The notes: generated from the letters alone by a model not told the origin. DNA of 64,000 bases from Pseudomonas entomophila L48 (GCF_000026105.1 NC_008027.1:554501-618500), one strand, 5' to 3'; positions 7,654 through 16,455 are shown, numbered from the stretch's first letter. Translations and numbers: made by a program.

Positions 7654-10600
7654 CCGACGCCAAGAAACGCGAAGCCCAGGTTGCCGTCGCCCCGCTCAAC
7701 ACCATCGACGCTAAGGACGTCGGCCGTGGCGCCGCCGCCTTCGACGCCTGGTTGCAGTCGGTCAGCGGCGGCTACGTCACCCTCGAACGGATCAAGACCG
7801 TGGCCGGCGCACTGCCGGTAGTGGGCAACATCATGGCCCTGGTCGATGCCCTGGGCGACGTGGTGACCCTGGTCAAGAGCAAGAACCGCCAGTTGCTCGA
7901 CTGGGTGAGCCTGGGCATCAACCTGATCGGCGTGCTGCCGGCGCCGCCGACCATGGCCGCGGCGCGCATGAGCCTGCGCCCGACCCTGTTCCTGGTGCGC
8001 CAGGAGCTGCGCAACAGCGCCAAGATGCTGCTGGGTGATTCGCTGATCCAGGTGCTGATCGGCCACCTCAACGCGACCATCGCCGGGACCATCGACGACT
8101 TCGTCAAACAGGCCCAGCCGAAGATCGCCGGCATTCTCGCCGACGCCGGTGCGTTGGGCACCAAGATGACCAGCGAGATCGCCACCGGGCTGGAGAAGGT
8201 CGCCCTGAGCCAGCTAGACGCCAAGGGCGACATGTCGAAGGCGGGCAAACAGGCGTCTGCCGCCGCCGACAAGCTGCTCAACGACCCCAAGGCGGCGTTC
8301 AGCAACTTCTTAGGTGCCGTGCATAGCGCTTACAAGGCTGCTGGTAAAGGGCTGGCCAACAGCGCCACCAGCAAGCTGCTGCCGGATCAGATCAAGACCA
8401 AAGTCTTGGCCAACACCGGCCAGTTGCGCGCACTAGGGCCGGAGATGGCCCGGCAGTTGAACAAGCTGGCGGACCCCGGCACGCAGATGAGCATCGGCTG
8501 GATGCTGACGGTGCTGGGCGGGGCGGTGAAGGGCTTTCGCAAGCGCAACAAGAACGGGCAGCCGGGGGTGAGCAAGCCGGGGACCACCACGCAGGTGGAG
8601 CGGGAGAAGGGCAAAGGGGAGTTGGCTGTCAGTGGTTCGCAGGCCAAGGCGCAAGGAACAGCCAGCCCCAAGCGTAAGCCTTGCCCTCCCGAACCCAAGG
8701 CACGCACAGGCCATAGCATCAGTTTCTCGCTGGGCTCCGAATTCATCCTGCATACCGATTTCAGTCTGCCCGGACCATTCCCCATCGAATGGGAGCGGAC
8801 CTACCACTCGCGCCTGGCCGAATACGATCAAGGCACCCTCGGTGCGCGCTGGATCACCGAGTTCACCACCCGTATCGACGTGGTGGGCAAGGGCCTGCTG
8901 TTCCATGACCACGACGGTCGTAGCCATGCGTTCGAACTGCCTAAAGTAGAGCAGTCACTGTTCAATGCTATCGAGGACCTGCTGCTGGTTCGCAGCCGCG
9001 AAAACGAACTGGTGATCTGCCGCGGCTTTGAGCGCAAGGAATACTACCTGCGGGTTGAGGAACGCTATTACCTGCAGAAGATCACTCTCGCCAGTGGCGC
9101 CGGCTGCATGCTGCATTACGAGCACCGCCACAATGGCCGGCCGGTGCTCTCGGACGTCATTACCTATCAGGATGACCCGCGCCAGATCCACCGCCACCTT
9201 GGCACCTTGATCGATGAGCACGGCTATGTAACCGGCCTGTGGGAAATGCGTGACGGTCAACCACTGCGCCAGCTGTGTGCCTACCACTACGACGATCAGG
9301 GTGACCTGGTCGCCGCTCAGGATGAGCACGGCGCGGCCTGGCATTATCAGTACCAGAACCACCTGGTGACCCGTTACACCGACCGCACCGGCAGGGGCAT
9401 GAACCTGCAGTGGGACGGCAGCGCCTTCGACGCCAAGGCCATTCGCGAATGGGCCGATGACGGGAGTTACGACACCCGCCTGGAGTGGGACGAGAACATT
9501 CGTCTCACCTACGTCACCGACGCCCACGGCCAGGAGACCTGGTACTACTACGACATCCAGGGCCACCTCTATCGCGTCCGTTACCCCGACGAACGCTCGG
9601 AATGGTTGTTCCGCGATGAGCGCAAGAAGTTGCTGCGCCACGTTCACCCGGATGGCAGCGAAGACCGCTATGACTACGACGAGCAAGGCAGCATCATCCG
9701 CCATATCCGCGCGGACCATACCCAGACGCACTTTGCCTACGATGACCGCCGTCACCTGATCAAGATCCGCGACGCCGAAGGCGGCCTGTGGCTGCGGGAC
9801 TACGACCAGAAGGGCAACCTGGTCGAGACCGTCGACCCACTGGGCAATAAAACCGAGTTCGCTTACACGCCTTCCGGGCTGGTGAAGGCGATCAAGGACG
9901 CCAACGGCAACGAGAAAAAGCTGGCGTACAACGCGGCGGATCAGCTGATCGAGTACACCGACTGTTCGGGCAAGACCAGCCAGTGGGAATACGACGACTT
10001 CGGCTATCTGACCCAGTTCATCGATGCGGCGGGCAGCAAGACGGTTTATGAATACAAGACTGGCCAGCTCGCAAAAGTCATTCACCCGGACAATACCGAA
10101 GAGCGTTTCGAACGCGATGCTGAAGGCCGTCTGCTGGCGCATGCCGACGCACTGGACCGTTGCACCACCTGGACCTACAACGCCGTGGGCCTACTCGCCG
10201 AACGCGTGGATGCGGCCGAACACACCTTGCGTTACCGCTGGGACAAGCTCGGTCGCCTGATTGGGCTGGAGAACGAGAACGAGAGCAAGGCCAATTTCCT
10301 CTACGATCCAATCGGGCGCTTGCTGCAAGAGCAAGGTTTCGATGGGTTGGTAACCCGTTATCAGTACGATCCTGATACGGGCCGGCTGGCGAGCACCCAA
10401 GTCGGCCAGCGCCGTATCGATATCACCTTCGATCCGGTGGGCCGGCTCGCTTCTCGTGTGGCCAGCCTGGGGGACCAGCGCCAGGAAGAAACCTTCGCCT
10501 ACGACGGCAACGGCAACCTGATCCAGGCGATCAACGCGGCCAGCAAGCTGCAATGGTTCCATGATGAAGCCGGTAATCTGACCCGCGAGCACCAGTACTA

Positions 10601-12332
10601 CCTCGGTACCGAGGTGCCGATGGTTGCGGTGTGGCAGCACGAGTACGACGTGCTCAACAACCGTGTCGCGACCGTTCGCCCGGATGGGCACAAGGTCAGC
10701 GTGCTCACCTACGGCAGCGGCCACGTGCTGGGCATGACCCTCGACCAGCATGAATTGCTGGCCTACGAGCGCGATGACCTGCACCGTGAAGTGGTGCGTC
10801 ATCAGGGCAACCAGTTGATGCAAACCCAGGCGTGGGATCTGGCGGGGCGGCTTCAGGAGCAACTGTTGGGCAGCCACGATGGCCAGTCGACCCTGCTCAA
10901 ACGCCAGTATCAATACGATGCCGTCGGCCAGCTGACCGATATCCACGACACCCGCCGTGGCCACCTGGCCTATCAGTACGATCCCGTTGGCCGCTTGCTG
11001 CAAGCCACCAGCCGCCTTGGCGTGGAGACCTTTGCTTTCGACCCGGCCGGCAACCTGCTGGATGACAAGACCCAGGAACTCAATCGTCCACTGGAAAGCG
11101 ACCCGCGCCGTAACAAGCTGATGGACAACCTGCTGCGTGAATACGCCGGGACCCACTACCAATACGACGAACGCGGCAACCTGATCCATCGCCTGCACAA
11201 TGGCGAGCAGGCTCGCCTGAGCTGGGACCTGTTCGACCGCCTGACGCGTTTTGACGATGACAAGCTCACGGTAGTGTACAGCTACGATGCCTTGGGCCGC
11301 CGTCTGCACAAGCACTCCACCGCGCACCATCAGGATGATCCGCGGGCCGGCAGTGGCTGGAACCAGATGCAGCGGGCCAAGCGCCAGCGCGAACTGGGCT
11401 GTGGCTACACCTTGTACGGTTGGGATGGCGATAACCTGGCTTGGGAAAGCTCGCCACCGCAGGACGAGGGTGAAACCGGGCGCACCGTGCATTACCTGTA
11501 CGAGCCGGGCAGTTTCGTGCCGGTTGCCCAGGCGCTGCGCAAGCAGCCGATCCGCTTGCTACGCCAACCGGACTGGAGCGACCGGGAATACGATTTCGAT
11601 CAGGACCCGCTGTGGCAGCACGAGGTCAAACCGCAGCCAGTTGACGCGATTGCCTGGTACCAGTGCGACCACCTTGGTACGCCGATGGAGCTGACCGACC
11701 ACCATGGTGAAGTGGCGTGGACGGCGCAGTACAAGGCATGGGGTGAGATCAAGGAAACCCGTTCCGAATGGGCCAAGCAGGTCGGCCTGAACAACCCGAT
11801 CCGCTTCCAGGGTCAGTACCACGATCACGAGACTGCGCTGCATTACAACCGCTATCGGTACTATGATTCGAGGGCAGGGCGGTTCATCAGTCAGGATCCG
11901 ATCAGCTACGCTGGTGGGACGAACTTGTTTGCCTATGCGCCAAATCCTATCTGGTGGATTGACCCGCTCGGGTTGAACAAATTTGGAAGTGGCAAAGGTG
12001 TTCATACTGCGGTTGTGAATGTGCATGATTCGGACGGTGAACACACTGTTGTGTCATGTATTTTGCACAGTGGGAACATGACAGAGGAAGAGCGTGCTTT
12101 AGGCTTCCCACGAAGCTCCTTAGCCACTCACACCGAAGCTAGAGCGGTAAAACAGATCCCGCTTCAGCAGGGGGACGTAATGGTTATTGATGGTCAGTAC
12201 CCTCCCTGCCCTTCTTGCAAAGGCAAAATGAATAGGGCGTCAACTGAAACTGGGGCGAAAATTCAATATACTTGGCCTGAGAATGGCGAAACCAAGACTT
12301 GGACCGCTGGGCAGAAGCGGAGACGGAGATAA
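7650..12332 (+). CDS. Rhs-family T6SS effector with C-terminal deaminase-type toxin
   Basis: A 1560-residue polymorphic toxin. The N-terminus (about 1-340) has hydrophobic segments near 45-75 and 90-115 and no PAAR domain. The Rhs shell follows (about 350-1440) with many YD repeats. Its end has RYYDSRAGRFISQDPISYAG and the processing motif DPLGL at about 1438-1442, where Rhs proteins cut off their tip. The 118-residue tip carries THTEARAV (H1494, E1496) and PPCPSCKGKM (C1520, C1523): the zinc site and catalytic Glu of the cytidine-deaminase fold. The target (DNA, RNA or nucleotide) cannot be told; Pput_2613-like, SCP1.201/DddA-like or BURPS668_1122-like deaminases are the classes to compare. 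Base composition turns AT-rich in the tip, a usual sign of tip exchange. Confidence 0.93.
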   Translation: MTDAKKREAQVAVAPLNTIDAKDVGRGAAAFDAWLQSVSGGYVTLERIKTVAGALPVVGNIMALVDALGDVVTLVKSKNRQLLDWVSLGINLIGVLPAPPTMAAARMSLRPTLFLVRQELRNSAKMLLGDSLIQVLIGHLNATIAGTIDDFVKQAQPKIAGILADAGALGTKMTSEIATGLEKVALSQLDAKGDMSKAGKQASAAADKLLNDPKAAFSNFLGAVHSAYKAAGKGLANSATSKLLPDQIKTKVLANTGQLRALGPEMARQLNKLADPGTQMSIGWMLTVLGGAVKGFRKRNKNGQPGVSKPGTTTQVEREKGKGELAVSGSQAKAQGTASPKRKPCPPEPKARTGHSISFSLGSEFILHTDFSLPGPFPIEWERTYHSRLAEYDQGTLGARWITEFTTRIDVVGKGLLFHDHDGRSHAFELPKVEQSLFNAIEDLLLVRSRENELVICRGFERKEYYLRVEERYYLQKITLASGAGCMLHYEHRHNGRPVLSDVITYQDDPRQIHRHLGTLIDEHGYVTGLWEMRDGQPLRQLCAYHYDDQGDLVAAQDEHGAAWHYQYQNHLVTRYTDRTGRGMNLQWDGSAFDAKAIREWADDGSYDTRLEWDENIRLTYVTDAHGQETWYYYDIQGHLYRVRYPDERSEWLFRDERKKLLRHVHPDGSEDRYDYDEQGSIIRHIRADHTQTHFAYDDRRHLIKIRDAEGGLWLRDYDQKGNLVETVDPLGNKTEFAYTPSGLVKAIKDANGNEKKLAYNAADQLIEYTDCSGKTSQWEYDDFGYLTQFIDAAGSKTVYEYKTGQLAKVIHPDNTEERFERDAEGRLLAHADALDRCTTWTYNAVGLLAERVDAAEHTLRYRWDKLGRLIGLENENESKANFLYDPIGRLLQEQGFDGLVTRYQYDPDTGRLASTQVGQRRIDITFDPVGRLASRVASLGDQRQEETFAYDGNGNLIQAINAASKLQWFHDEAGNLTREHQYYLGTEVPMVAVWQHEYDVLNNRVATVRPDGHKVSVLTYGSGHVLGMTLDQHELLAYERDDLHREVVRHQGNQLMQTQAWDLAGRLQEQLLGSHDGQSTLLKRQYQYDAVGQLTDIHDTRRGHLAYQYDPVGRLLQATSRLGVETFAFDPAGNLLDDKTQELNRPLESDPRRNKLMDNLLREYAGTHYQYDERGNLIHRLHNGEQARLSWDLFDRLTRFDDDKLTVVYSYDALGRRLHKHSTAHHQDDPRAGSGWNQMQRAKRQRELGCGYTLYGWDGDNLAWESSPPQDEGETGRTVHYLYEPGSFVPVAQALRKQPIRLLRQPDWSDREYDFDQDPLWQHEVKPQPVDAIAWYQCDHLGTPMELTDHHGEVAWTAQYKAWGEIKETRSEWAKQVGLNNPIRFQGQYHDHETALHYNRYRYYDSRAGRFISQDPISYAGGTNLFAYAPNPIWWIDPLGLNKFGSGKGVHTAVVNVHDSDGEHTVVSCILHSGNMTEEERALGFPRSSLATHTEARAVKQIPLQQGDVMVIDGQYPPCPSCKGKMNRASTETGAKIQYTWPENGETKTWTAGQKRRRR

Positions 12333-12334
12333 GT

Positions 12335-12718
12335 ATGAATAAAAGATTTACGGCGACCTATTTTGATGCGTCCAGCGAGGATGACGTTCTAACAGTCGGA
12401 TTTGCGGATAGTCATGATGAACCTTCGGAGTTCATTATTCTTCAACGAGCCGATGAGGTTGATGAGCAGGACGAAGATCTCGAACAAGATACTTACTATG
12501 TCGAGATGGGTGAACCCGGTGTCGCTGGTTATGGTGGTATAGAGAAAGTCGAAGTTTTTTCAGATAAAATTGTTTTGAGTTTCTTGAAGGCCTGTGATTG
12601 GGTAAAGCCGCTGAATGCCGTGCAGATAGATATTTCAAACTCTGTAGTAGGGAGGGATGATATTTATGCGGCATTAGATGGAATATTCATGGGGGAGGTG
12701 GCTCTCGTTCGACGTTGA
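12335..12718 (+). CDS. Imm10-family immunity protein, cognate to the Rhs deaminase tip
   Basis: A 127-residue acidic protein beginning 3 nt after the rhs stop, where a cognate immunity gene is expected. It has the Imm10 pattern: FIILQRADEVDEQDED, then DTYYVEMG and GYGGIEKVEVF, and a terminal IFMGE. ATG at 12335 follows GGAGATA. AT-rich composition matches the toxin tip, so both probably arrived together. It should bind and block the deaminase tip in the cytoplasm of the producing cell. The family assignment is from remembered motif patterns. Confidence 0.8.
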   Translation: MNKRFTATYFDASSEDDVLTVGFADSHDEPSEFIILQRADEVDEQDEDLEQDTYYVEMGEPGVAGYGGIEKVEVFSDKIVLSFLKACDWVKPLNAVQIDISNSVVGRDDIYAALDGIFMGEVALVRR

Positions 12719-12730
12719 AATTAATCGGCA

Positions 12731-12756
12731 AAAGAGTCAGCTGGTGCTGGCTCTTT
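12731..12756 (+). terminator. Probable terminator after the Imm10 gene
   Basis: AAAGAGTCAGC and GCTGGCTCTTT form an 11-bp stem with one G-T mismatch around a TGGT loop, 12 nt past the immunity stop. The stem's A/T base gives the usual A-stem-T arrangement. It likely ends the hcp-vgrG-rhs-imm transcript. Confidence 0.55.
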
Positions 12757-12870
12757 GTCAAGCGCTTGTTTAGTCACTTCAAGCCTACCTGCTTCACGGG
12801 GTCGGTAGTCAAGGCGGGATGTGGACTATTTTTTGTCCGACTTTCCCGAGGTATAAAATTGAGGTGGTGA

Positions 12871-13452
12871 ATGTTTGATGAGTTGATTTTTGAGGATGGC
12901 GGTATTGATCCGAGCAACCCCTATCTTGGGGGCGGTGCATACCTGCCGGAGTCCATTTGTTGGCCGTTGGATCGTCAAGGAAACCCCAAGCTACATTTGG
13001 CTTGTTTTCCGCTTTCCTTCATCGAAAAGCATAGCGATGCCAAGGTGGCCGGATCGAATCTGGTTTCTATATTTGTGCCTTATTCGAAGTCAAGTGATGA
13101 TTATATTGATGAGGTCATGGAGGATGGTGGCGAAGTTTTGATTTATGCCCCAGGGGATCATGCTGTAAGTGGCGGGGGGGAGGAAATATCGCCTGCTAAG
13201 CTGATTATGGTGGTCGAGAATGCCGGTGAAGACAGTGATGGAAACGGGGTTGCAAAAATTGGAGGAGTTCCGTGCTGGCTTCAAGATGAAGAGGATACTG
13301 AGGGGTTGAGCTTTGCTCTGCAAATCAATAGCTCTCGCTTGAACAAGGCGGCTCCTTCTCATAAGGGAATATTGGTGGGTGGCCTTGGAGTTTTAATGAT
13401 TGGGGAGCGTGAAGGGAGAGTAGAGGGACGATTTATAGTTCAAACAACTTGA
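12871..13452 (+). CDS. DUF1963-like (YwqG-type) protein, probable orphan immunity protein
   Basis: A 193-residue acidic protein. The segment LGGGAYLPESICWPLDRQGN followed by P-HLACFPLSFI matches the DUF1963/YwqG opening (GG-LP--WP-D--G-P--). Such proteins are often encoded next to Rhs and WapA toxins and are taken as immunity proteins; the partner toxin is not here. ATG at 12871 follows GAGGTGG. It is AT-rich compared with the core genes and is followed directly by a decayed rhs fragment. Confidence 0.6.
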   Translation: MFDELIFEDGGIDPSNPYLGGGAYLPESICWPLDRQGNPKLHLACFPLSFIEKHSDAKVAGSNLVSIFVPYSKSSDDYIDEVMEDGGEVLIYAPGDHAVSGGGEEISPAKLIMVVENAGEDSDGNGVAKIGGVPCWLQDEEDTEGLSFALQINSSRLNKAAPSHKGILVGGLGVLMIGEREGRVEGRFIVQTT

Positions 13453-13474
13453 TTATTCTTTCGGCTGGTAGTTT

Positions 13475-13570
13475 TGGTTGGGACCAGATGCACCGAGCCA
13501 AATGCCTGCGTGAACTGGCTGCGGTTCCACCTTGTATGGCTGGGATGGCGACACTCGAGCTTGGGAAAGG
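13475..13570 (+). pseudogene. Decayed fragment of an Rhs core domain
   Basis: This stretch aligns base for base with 11354-11450 of the intact rhs gene. GGACCAGATGCACCGAGCCA matches AACCAGATGCAGCGGGCCAA, and further on CACCTTGTATGGCTGGGATG matches CACCTTGTACGGTTGGGATG. The reading frame gives WDQMHRAKCLREL, then a single-base deletion shifts it. It marks a former rhs gene or displaced rhs 3' end; its tip sequence is gone and the next gene is its likely former immunity partner. Confidence 0.85.
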
Positions 13571-13578
13571 TTGAGCAC

Positions 13579-14094
13579 ATGAATAATGGCGAGCGAGTTG
13601 GACTTTATGTTGTTCTGAAGTCGTTTGATCGCCTTGCGGTGCTCCTTGAGGGTAAAGGTGTCGTAGTCCCTGCAGTCTTTATTGGTTTGCTTGATCAGGC
13701 ATGGCGGTGGCTTGCGGGAGGGGAAAAAGTCACGCTCAAAGGTGTTGAGAAAATAATGAGAAACACGGTTGTGGATGAGCAGGGTGCTACGACCGAGAAT
13801 ATCTTGCTAAATATGTATTTGTACGCCCTGTCAGATCTCGTTGAGTATTTCAAAGAGGGCGATTCTGAAAGCTTGGGTTGTGTGGAGGAGGCAATTATTG
13901 ATTTTTATGATTTCTACGTAGTCCAAGTTCACTTGGTAAGGCTTGGAGGGATGCAGGCGATTGTGTTGGACTCAGCTCAAGAAAATACGTTGAAGCAAGA
14001 CCCGGTTTTCGCTGGCGAACTATCAATGTTAAGTGCTGATCGTGCAATGGTCGAGAATCAGCTTGACTGGTCAAATATTGAGTCGAAGCGTTGA
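13579..14094 (+). CDS. Unknown all-alpha protein, probable immunity protein
   Basis: A 171-residue protein starting at ATG 13579, just after the decayed rhs fragment, the position of an immunity gene. It looks wholly helical, with WRWLAGGEKVTLKGVEKIM near 45-65 and a second helical half (YALSDLVEYFKEG; IIDFYDFYVV). The pattern is reminiscent of Imm6-type immunity proteins but I cannot confirm the family. No convincing ribosome-binding site is seen before the ATG (GGTTGAGCAC). The frame remains open upstream into the rhs remnant. AT-rich. Confidence 0.6.
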   Translation: MNNGERVGLYVVLKSFDRLAVLLEGKGVVVPAVFIGLLDQAWRWLAGGEKVTLKGVEKIMRNTVVDEQGATTENILLNMYLYALSDLVEYFKEGDSESLGCVEEAIIDFYDFYVVQVHLVRLGGMQAIVLDSAQENTLKQDPVFAGELSMLSADRAMVENQLDWSNIESKR

Positions 14095-14273
14095 GGTGCT
14101 AGTCGGTTGTAGGGTGGCTAAACTATGGGGTGTTTTAAGTGATATAGTTCCTATTGTTTAGTTCCGGCTCAGTGTAGTAGTTGAGTGTTCGAACAAATGC
14201 TTTCAGTGGATGATTGGTGGCATTGTCTCTGCCAAGACCAGAGAAAATAAATCTGTTCCATTTTTCCTAGAAT

Positions 14274-14566
14274 ATGAAAGCGAGCAAGAAGAGTGGTGGC
14301 ACGCCACAAGGTCAAGCGGCTTAGAAGGCTAAGGCCAACTCGGGTGGGGTCTACACTTGCTGGCGTTGTGGACACATCTCCACCAACCCGGACGATATGC
14401 ACCTTGGCCATAAGAACGTACCGACCTCCAAAGGGGCAACCTGGCGCCGGTCAACACCGATCTGGAAGGGGCTTCATGTAACTTGAGTGCAGGCAACAGT
14501 GGTTACGTTAAAGAAGGAATGTCATGTGTTGAACGAGGAAGCTGTGGAGCACCTTATGGGCGATAG
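14274..14566 (+). pseudogene. Broken Rhs toxin tip of HNH (GH-x-NVPTSKGGN) nuclease type
   Basis: Starting at ATG 14274 the frame reads MKASKKSGGTPQGQAA, hits TAG (14322-14324), then continues CWRCGHISTNPDDMHLGHKN and VPTSKG. After a one-base shift near 14433 it resumes GNLAPVNTDLEGASCNLSAG and ends CVERGSCGAPYGR at TAG 14566. The C-x2-CG pair, LGHKN histidine and NLAP...CNLSAGN ending are those of HNH/Endo VII-like toxin tips found at Rhs C-termini. The in-frame stop and the frameshift make it non-functional. Its end overlaps the start of a DUF4265 gene, as in many toxin-immunity pairs. Confidence 0.85.
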
Positions 14567-15038
14567 CGAACAGACCGTACTAATCAAGGTGTTCGTGGCG
14601 GACGACGATGGTCCTGTCTACGAGGAACTCCCTGCTCTCCAGAAAGGGCCGAGTACCTATGAGCTGTTGTCCTCCCCAGGCCTGGCACTGAACCTGGCCA
14701 AGGGAGACCTGGTCTCGATCATCGATCCCAATACGCCTGCCCAGGTGTTGAAGCGGGGTGGTAATTTTTGCATCCAGATCTATGCAGACCACATTCCCGA
14801 TAAAGACATCACTTCCCTCGAGCGTGAGGTAAATGCTTTGTTGGGGGGGACACTTGATGGTGTTCACGAAGGGAACTTGGCGTTGAGTGTGCCCGCGCGA
14901 AACGGTATGGACAGACTTGAGGAAGTCTTCGACGGATTCACCGAAAGGACGGGTATTCAGTGGTATTACGCTAATATCTACAAGAATTTCGAGGACGAAG
15001 ATGACGAGACGTTGTTGAACTGGTGGTTGGATAGTTAA
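14556..15038 (+). CDS. DUF4265 protein, orphaned immunity protein of the broken HNH tip
   Basis: A 160-residue DUF4265-type protein: VFVADDDGPVYEELPA, then GDLVSI and the closing DWYYAN-like WYYANIYKNF. The ATG at 14556 has GGAG seven bases upstream and lies inside the last codons of the broken toxin tip (toxin TAG at 14564-14566). This 11-base overlap in another frame is the typical coupling of toxin and immunity. A GTG at 14487 is also in frame but lacks a good ribosome site. It is one of three DUF4265 genes here (others at 18253 and 19609). The toxin is dead but this frame is intact, suggesting selection to keep immunity. Confidence 0.78.
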   Translation: MGDSEQTVLIKVFVADDDGPVYEELPALQKGPSTYELLSSPGLALNLAKGDLVSIIDPNTPAQVLKRGGNFCIQIYADHIPDKDITSLEREVNALLGGTLDGVHEGNLALSVPARNGMDRLEEVFDGFTERTGIQWYYANIYKNFEDEDDETLLNWWLDS

Positions 15039-15094
15039 TTTATACTTTTTGGGTGAGCTCACCATTATTGGTTTCACGCTGTGGGCGTGCTGCA

Positions 15095-15117
15095 GGGCGG
15101 TTTGACAGTGACCGCCC
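15095..15117 (+). terminator. Weak hairpin after the DUF4265 gene
   Basis: GGGCGGT (15095-15101) pairs with ACCGCCC (15111-15117) across a 9-nt loop, in the 118-nt gap between two immunity genes. No U-tract follows; termination is only a possibility. Confidence 0.3.
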
Positions 15118-15156
15118 TTGCGGTGTTACTCGCAGGTATAGGAAGCCCGCAGCACC

Positions 15157-15501
15157 ATGATATACAACTACCACGAAGCCCCGCCAAGCCGCGAGCAGGC
15201 TGAAGTATGCAAACGCTACGAGGTATCGCCGAAGGCACCGGAAGATCGTGTGGCGATTGCTTTGGGCACGCTCAAGGACAACCCTATTTATGGTGTGCGT
15301 ATCGAGTGTCCGGAAGATGGCACGGTAAGTTGGTTCTTCTATTGCGGTGAGTACTCTGAGGAGGATGACTTCTACCAGGTCATCCACACGCGGCACTTAC
15401 GCGAAGAACTGCCCGAGGTGGTGAACTATCTGTACCTGCCTGAGGGAAGCAAATTCATCATCGACCGGGAAGGCTACGAAGATGTCTGGTTCGAGGAGTG
15501 A
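15157..15501 (+). CDS. Imm33 (DUF2185)-type immunity protein
   Basis: A 114-residue protein whose second half, WFFYCGEYSEEDDFYQVIHT then LPEVVNYLYLPEGSKFIIDR and YEDVWFEE, fits the Imm33/DUF2185 pattern (W-G--S-D-DFFQ, LGLP-GYRFL, YEDVWFDE). It has no partner toxin nearby and is flanked by non-coding remnants. ATG at 15157 follows GGAAGCCCGCAGCACC, a loosely spaced site. Cytoplasmic; no signal peptide. Confidence 0.75.
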   Translation: MIYNYHEAPPSREQAEVCKRYEVSPKAPEDRVAIALGTLKDNPIYGVRIECPEDGTVSWFFYCGEYSEEDDFYQVIHTRHLREELPEVVNYLYLPEGSKFIIDREGYEDVWFEE

Positions 15502-15798
15502 GCCCGCAGATAGCTGATGTGCTACCTGTCGTGGGCAGTGAATAGCGGCCCACGATCGATTTCTACCTTGTATGCAAGACTTCAACGCTGAGTGGTCAAC
15601 CATTGGTTGGCGTTGGATTTGAGCAGAGCAAGCACCGGTTGCAGGAGCGGCCAGTTATGTTCATGAGGACAGGATGTCATGGCACAACGTCTAGCAAGGC
15701 GTCATTCACGTCTTTTTTGAGTTTCGTATCTCTTCGTCTGAGCACTCGGCAGGATTGTCGTGTTATCGGGAATGCCATCAACGCTTGAACGTCGAGAT
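15502..15798. other. 297-bp gap without a recognised gene
   Basis: Only short frames occur here. A CGTGGGC/GCCCACG stem (about 15529-15556) may form a hairpin. The GC is mixed and the sequence may be decayed toxin DNA, but I found no match to the intact rhs gene. Confidence 0.4.
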
Positions 15799-16014
15799 GC
15801 TGGCATGACCGATGCCAAACAACGCAAGCCCCAGGTTGCCGTCGCCCCGCTCAACACCATCGACGCCAAGGATGTCGGCCGTGGCGCCGCCGTCTTCGAC
15901 GCCTGGCTGCAATCGCTCAGCGCTGGCTACGTCACCCTCGAACGGATCGAGACCGTGGCCGGCGCGCTGCTGGTGGTGGGCAACATCATGGCTTTGGCCG
16001 ATTGTCCATGTTAG
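15799..16014 (+). pseudogene. Truncated duplicate of the rhs 5' end
   Basis: From the TGCTGGCATGACC junction this ~200-bp stretch repeats 7644-7843 at roughly 90% identity, including the last bases of vgrG and the first 63 codons of rhs (MTDAKQRKPQVAVAPLNTID). It diverges after GGCAACATCATGGC, where the copy reads ALADCPC and stops. The 69-residue product starting at ATG 15805 would lack everything but the N-terminus. It is a direct repeat 8155 bp from the intact copy. Confidence 0.9.
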
Positions 16015-16026
16015 TGAGGAATTTAC

Positions 16027-16455
16027 ATGTCGGCAGTAGACACGTTGAAGGGCTTTCTTGAGGCCATGCTGGCTTGGGAGGTTTCACTGAACTCCAAAAA
16101 GCGAAGCTCGGATTACAAGGAAAACTCAGATAGTCGTGATCAGATCAACAAGGGGGCGAGAAAAGAACTGGCCGCGATCTTCGATAAATTTCTTACTGAA
16201 CGTGCGGTTGCAGGTTTGGGTAAAGCAAAGATGGATGCCCTTGGGACCGGTCGGCCGCCCGAGTATGAGCAAGAAATTCTTGCGGATACATTGACCCCTG
16301 AGGGCAAGGGGATGAGTGTTGAAACTCTTCGTGATAAAGGGTTGAAACAACGGTTAAAATATGTGTTTGTTGAATCTCCAGAAGGGCCCAGGTTGAATGA
16401 GCTATATATATTCCGCGGTGAACAAGTGGGGTGGGCGCGTAGATCTTCAGTCTAG
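16027..16455 (+). CDS. NTF2-fold immunity protein (orphan)
   Basis: A 142-residue protein with the layout of NTF2-fold immunity proteins found with Rhs tips: LKGFLEAMLAWEV at 8-20, a middle LAAIFDKFLT segment, GRPPEYEQE, and the C-terminal RLKYVFVESPEGPRLNELY. ATG 16027 follows GTGAGGAATTTAC. It starts 13 bp after the truncated rhs copy stops, which suggests that the missing rhs body and tip were deleted between them while immunity stayed. AT-rich. Confidence 0.78.
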   Translation: MSAVDTLKGFLEAMLAWEVSLNSKKRSSDYKENSDSRDQINKGARKELAAIFDKFLTERAVAGLGKAKMDALGTGRPPEYEQEILADTLTPEGKGMSVETLRDKGLKQRLKYVFVESPEGPRLNELYIFRGEQVGWARRSSV

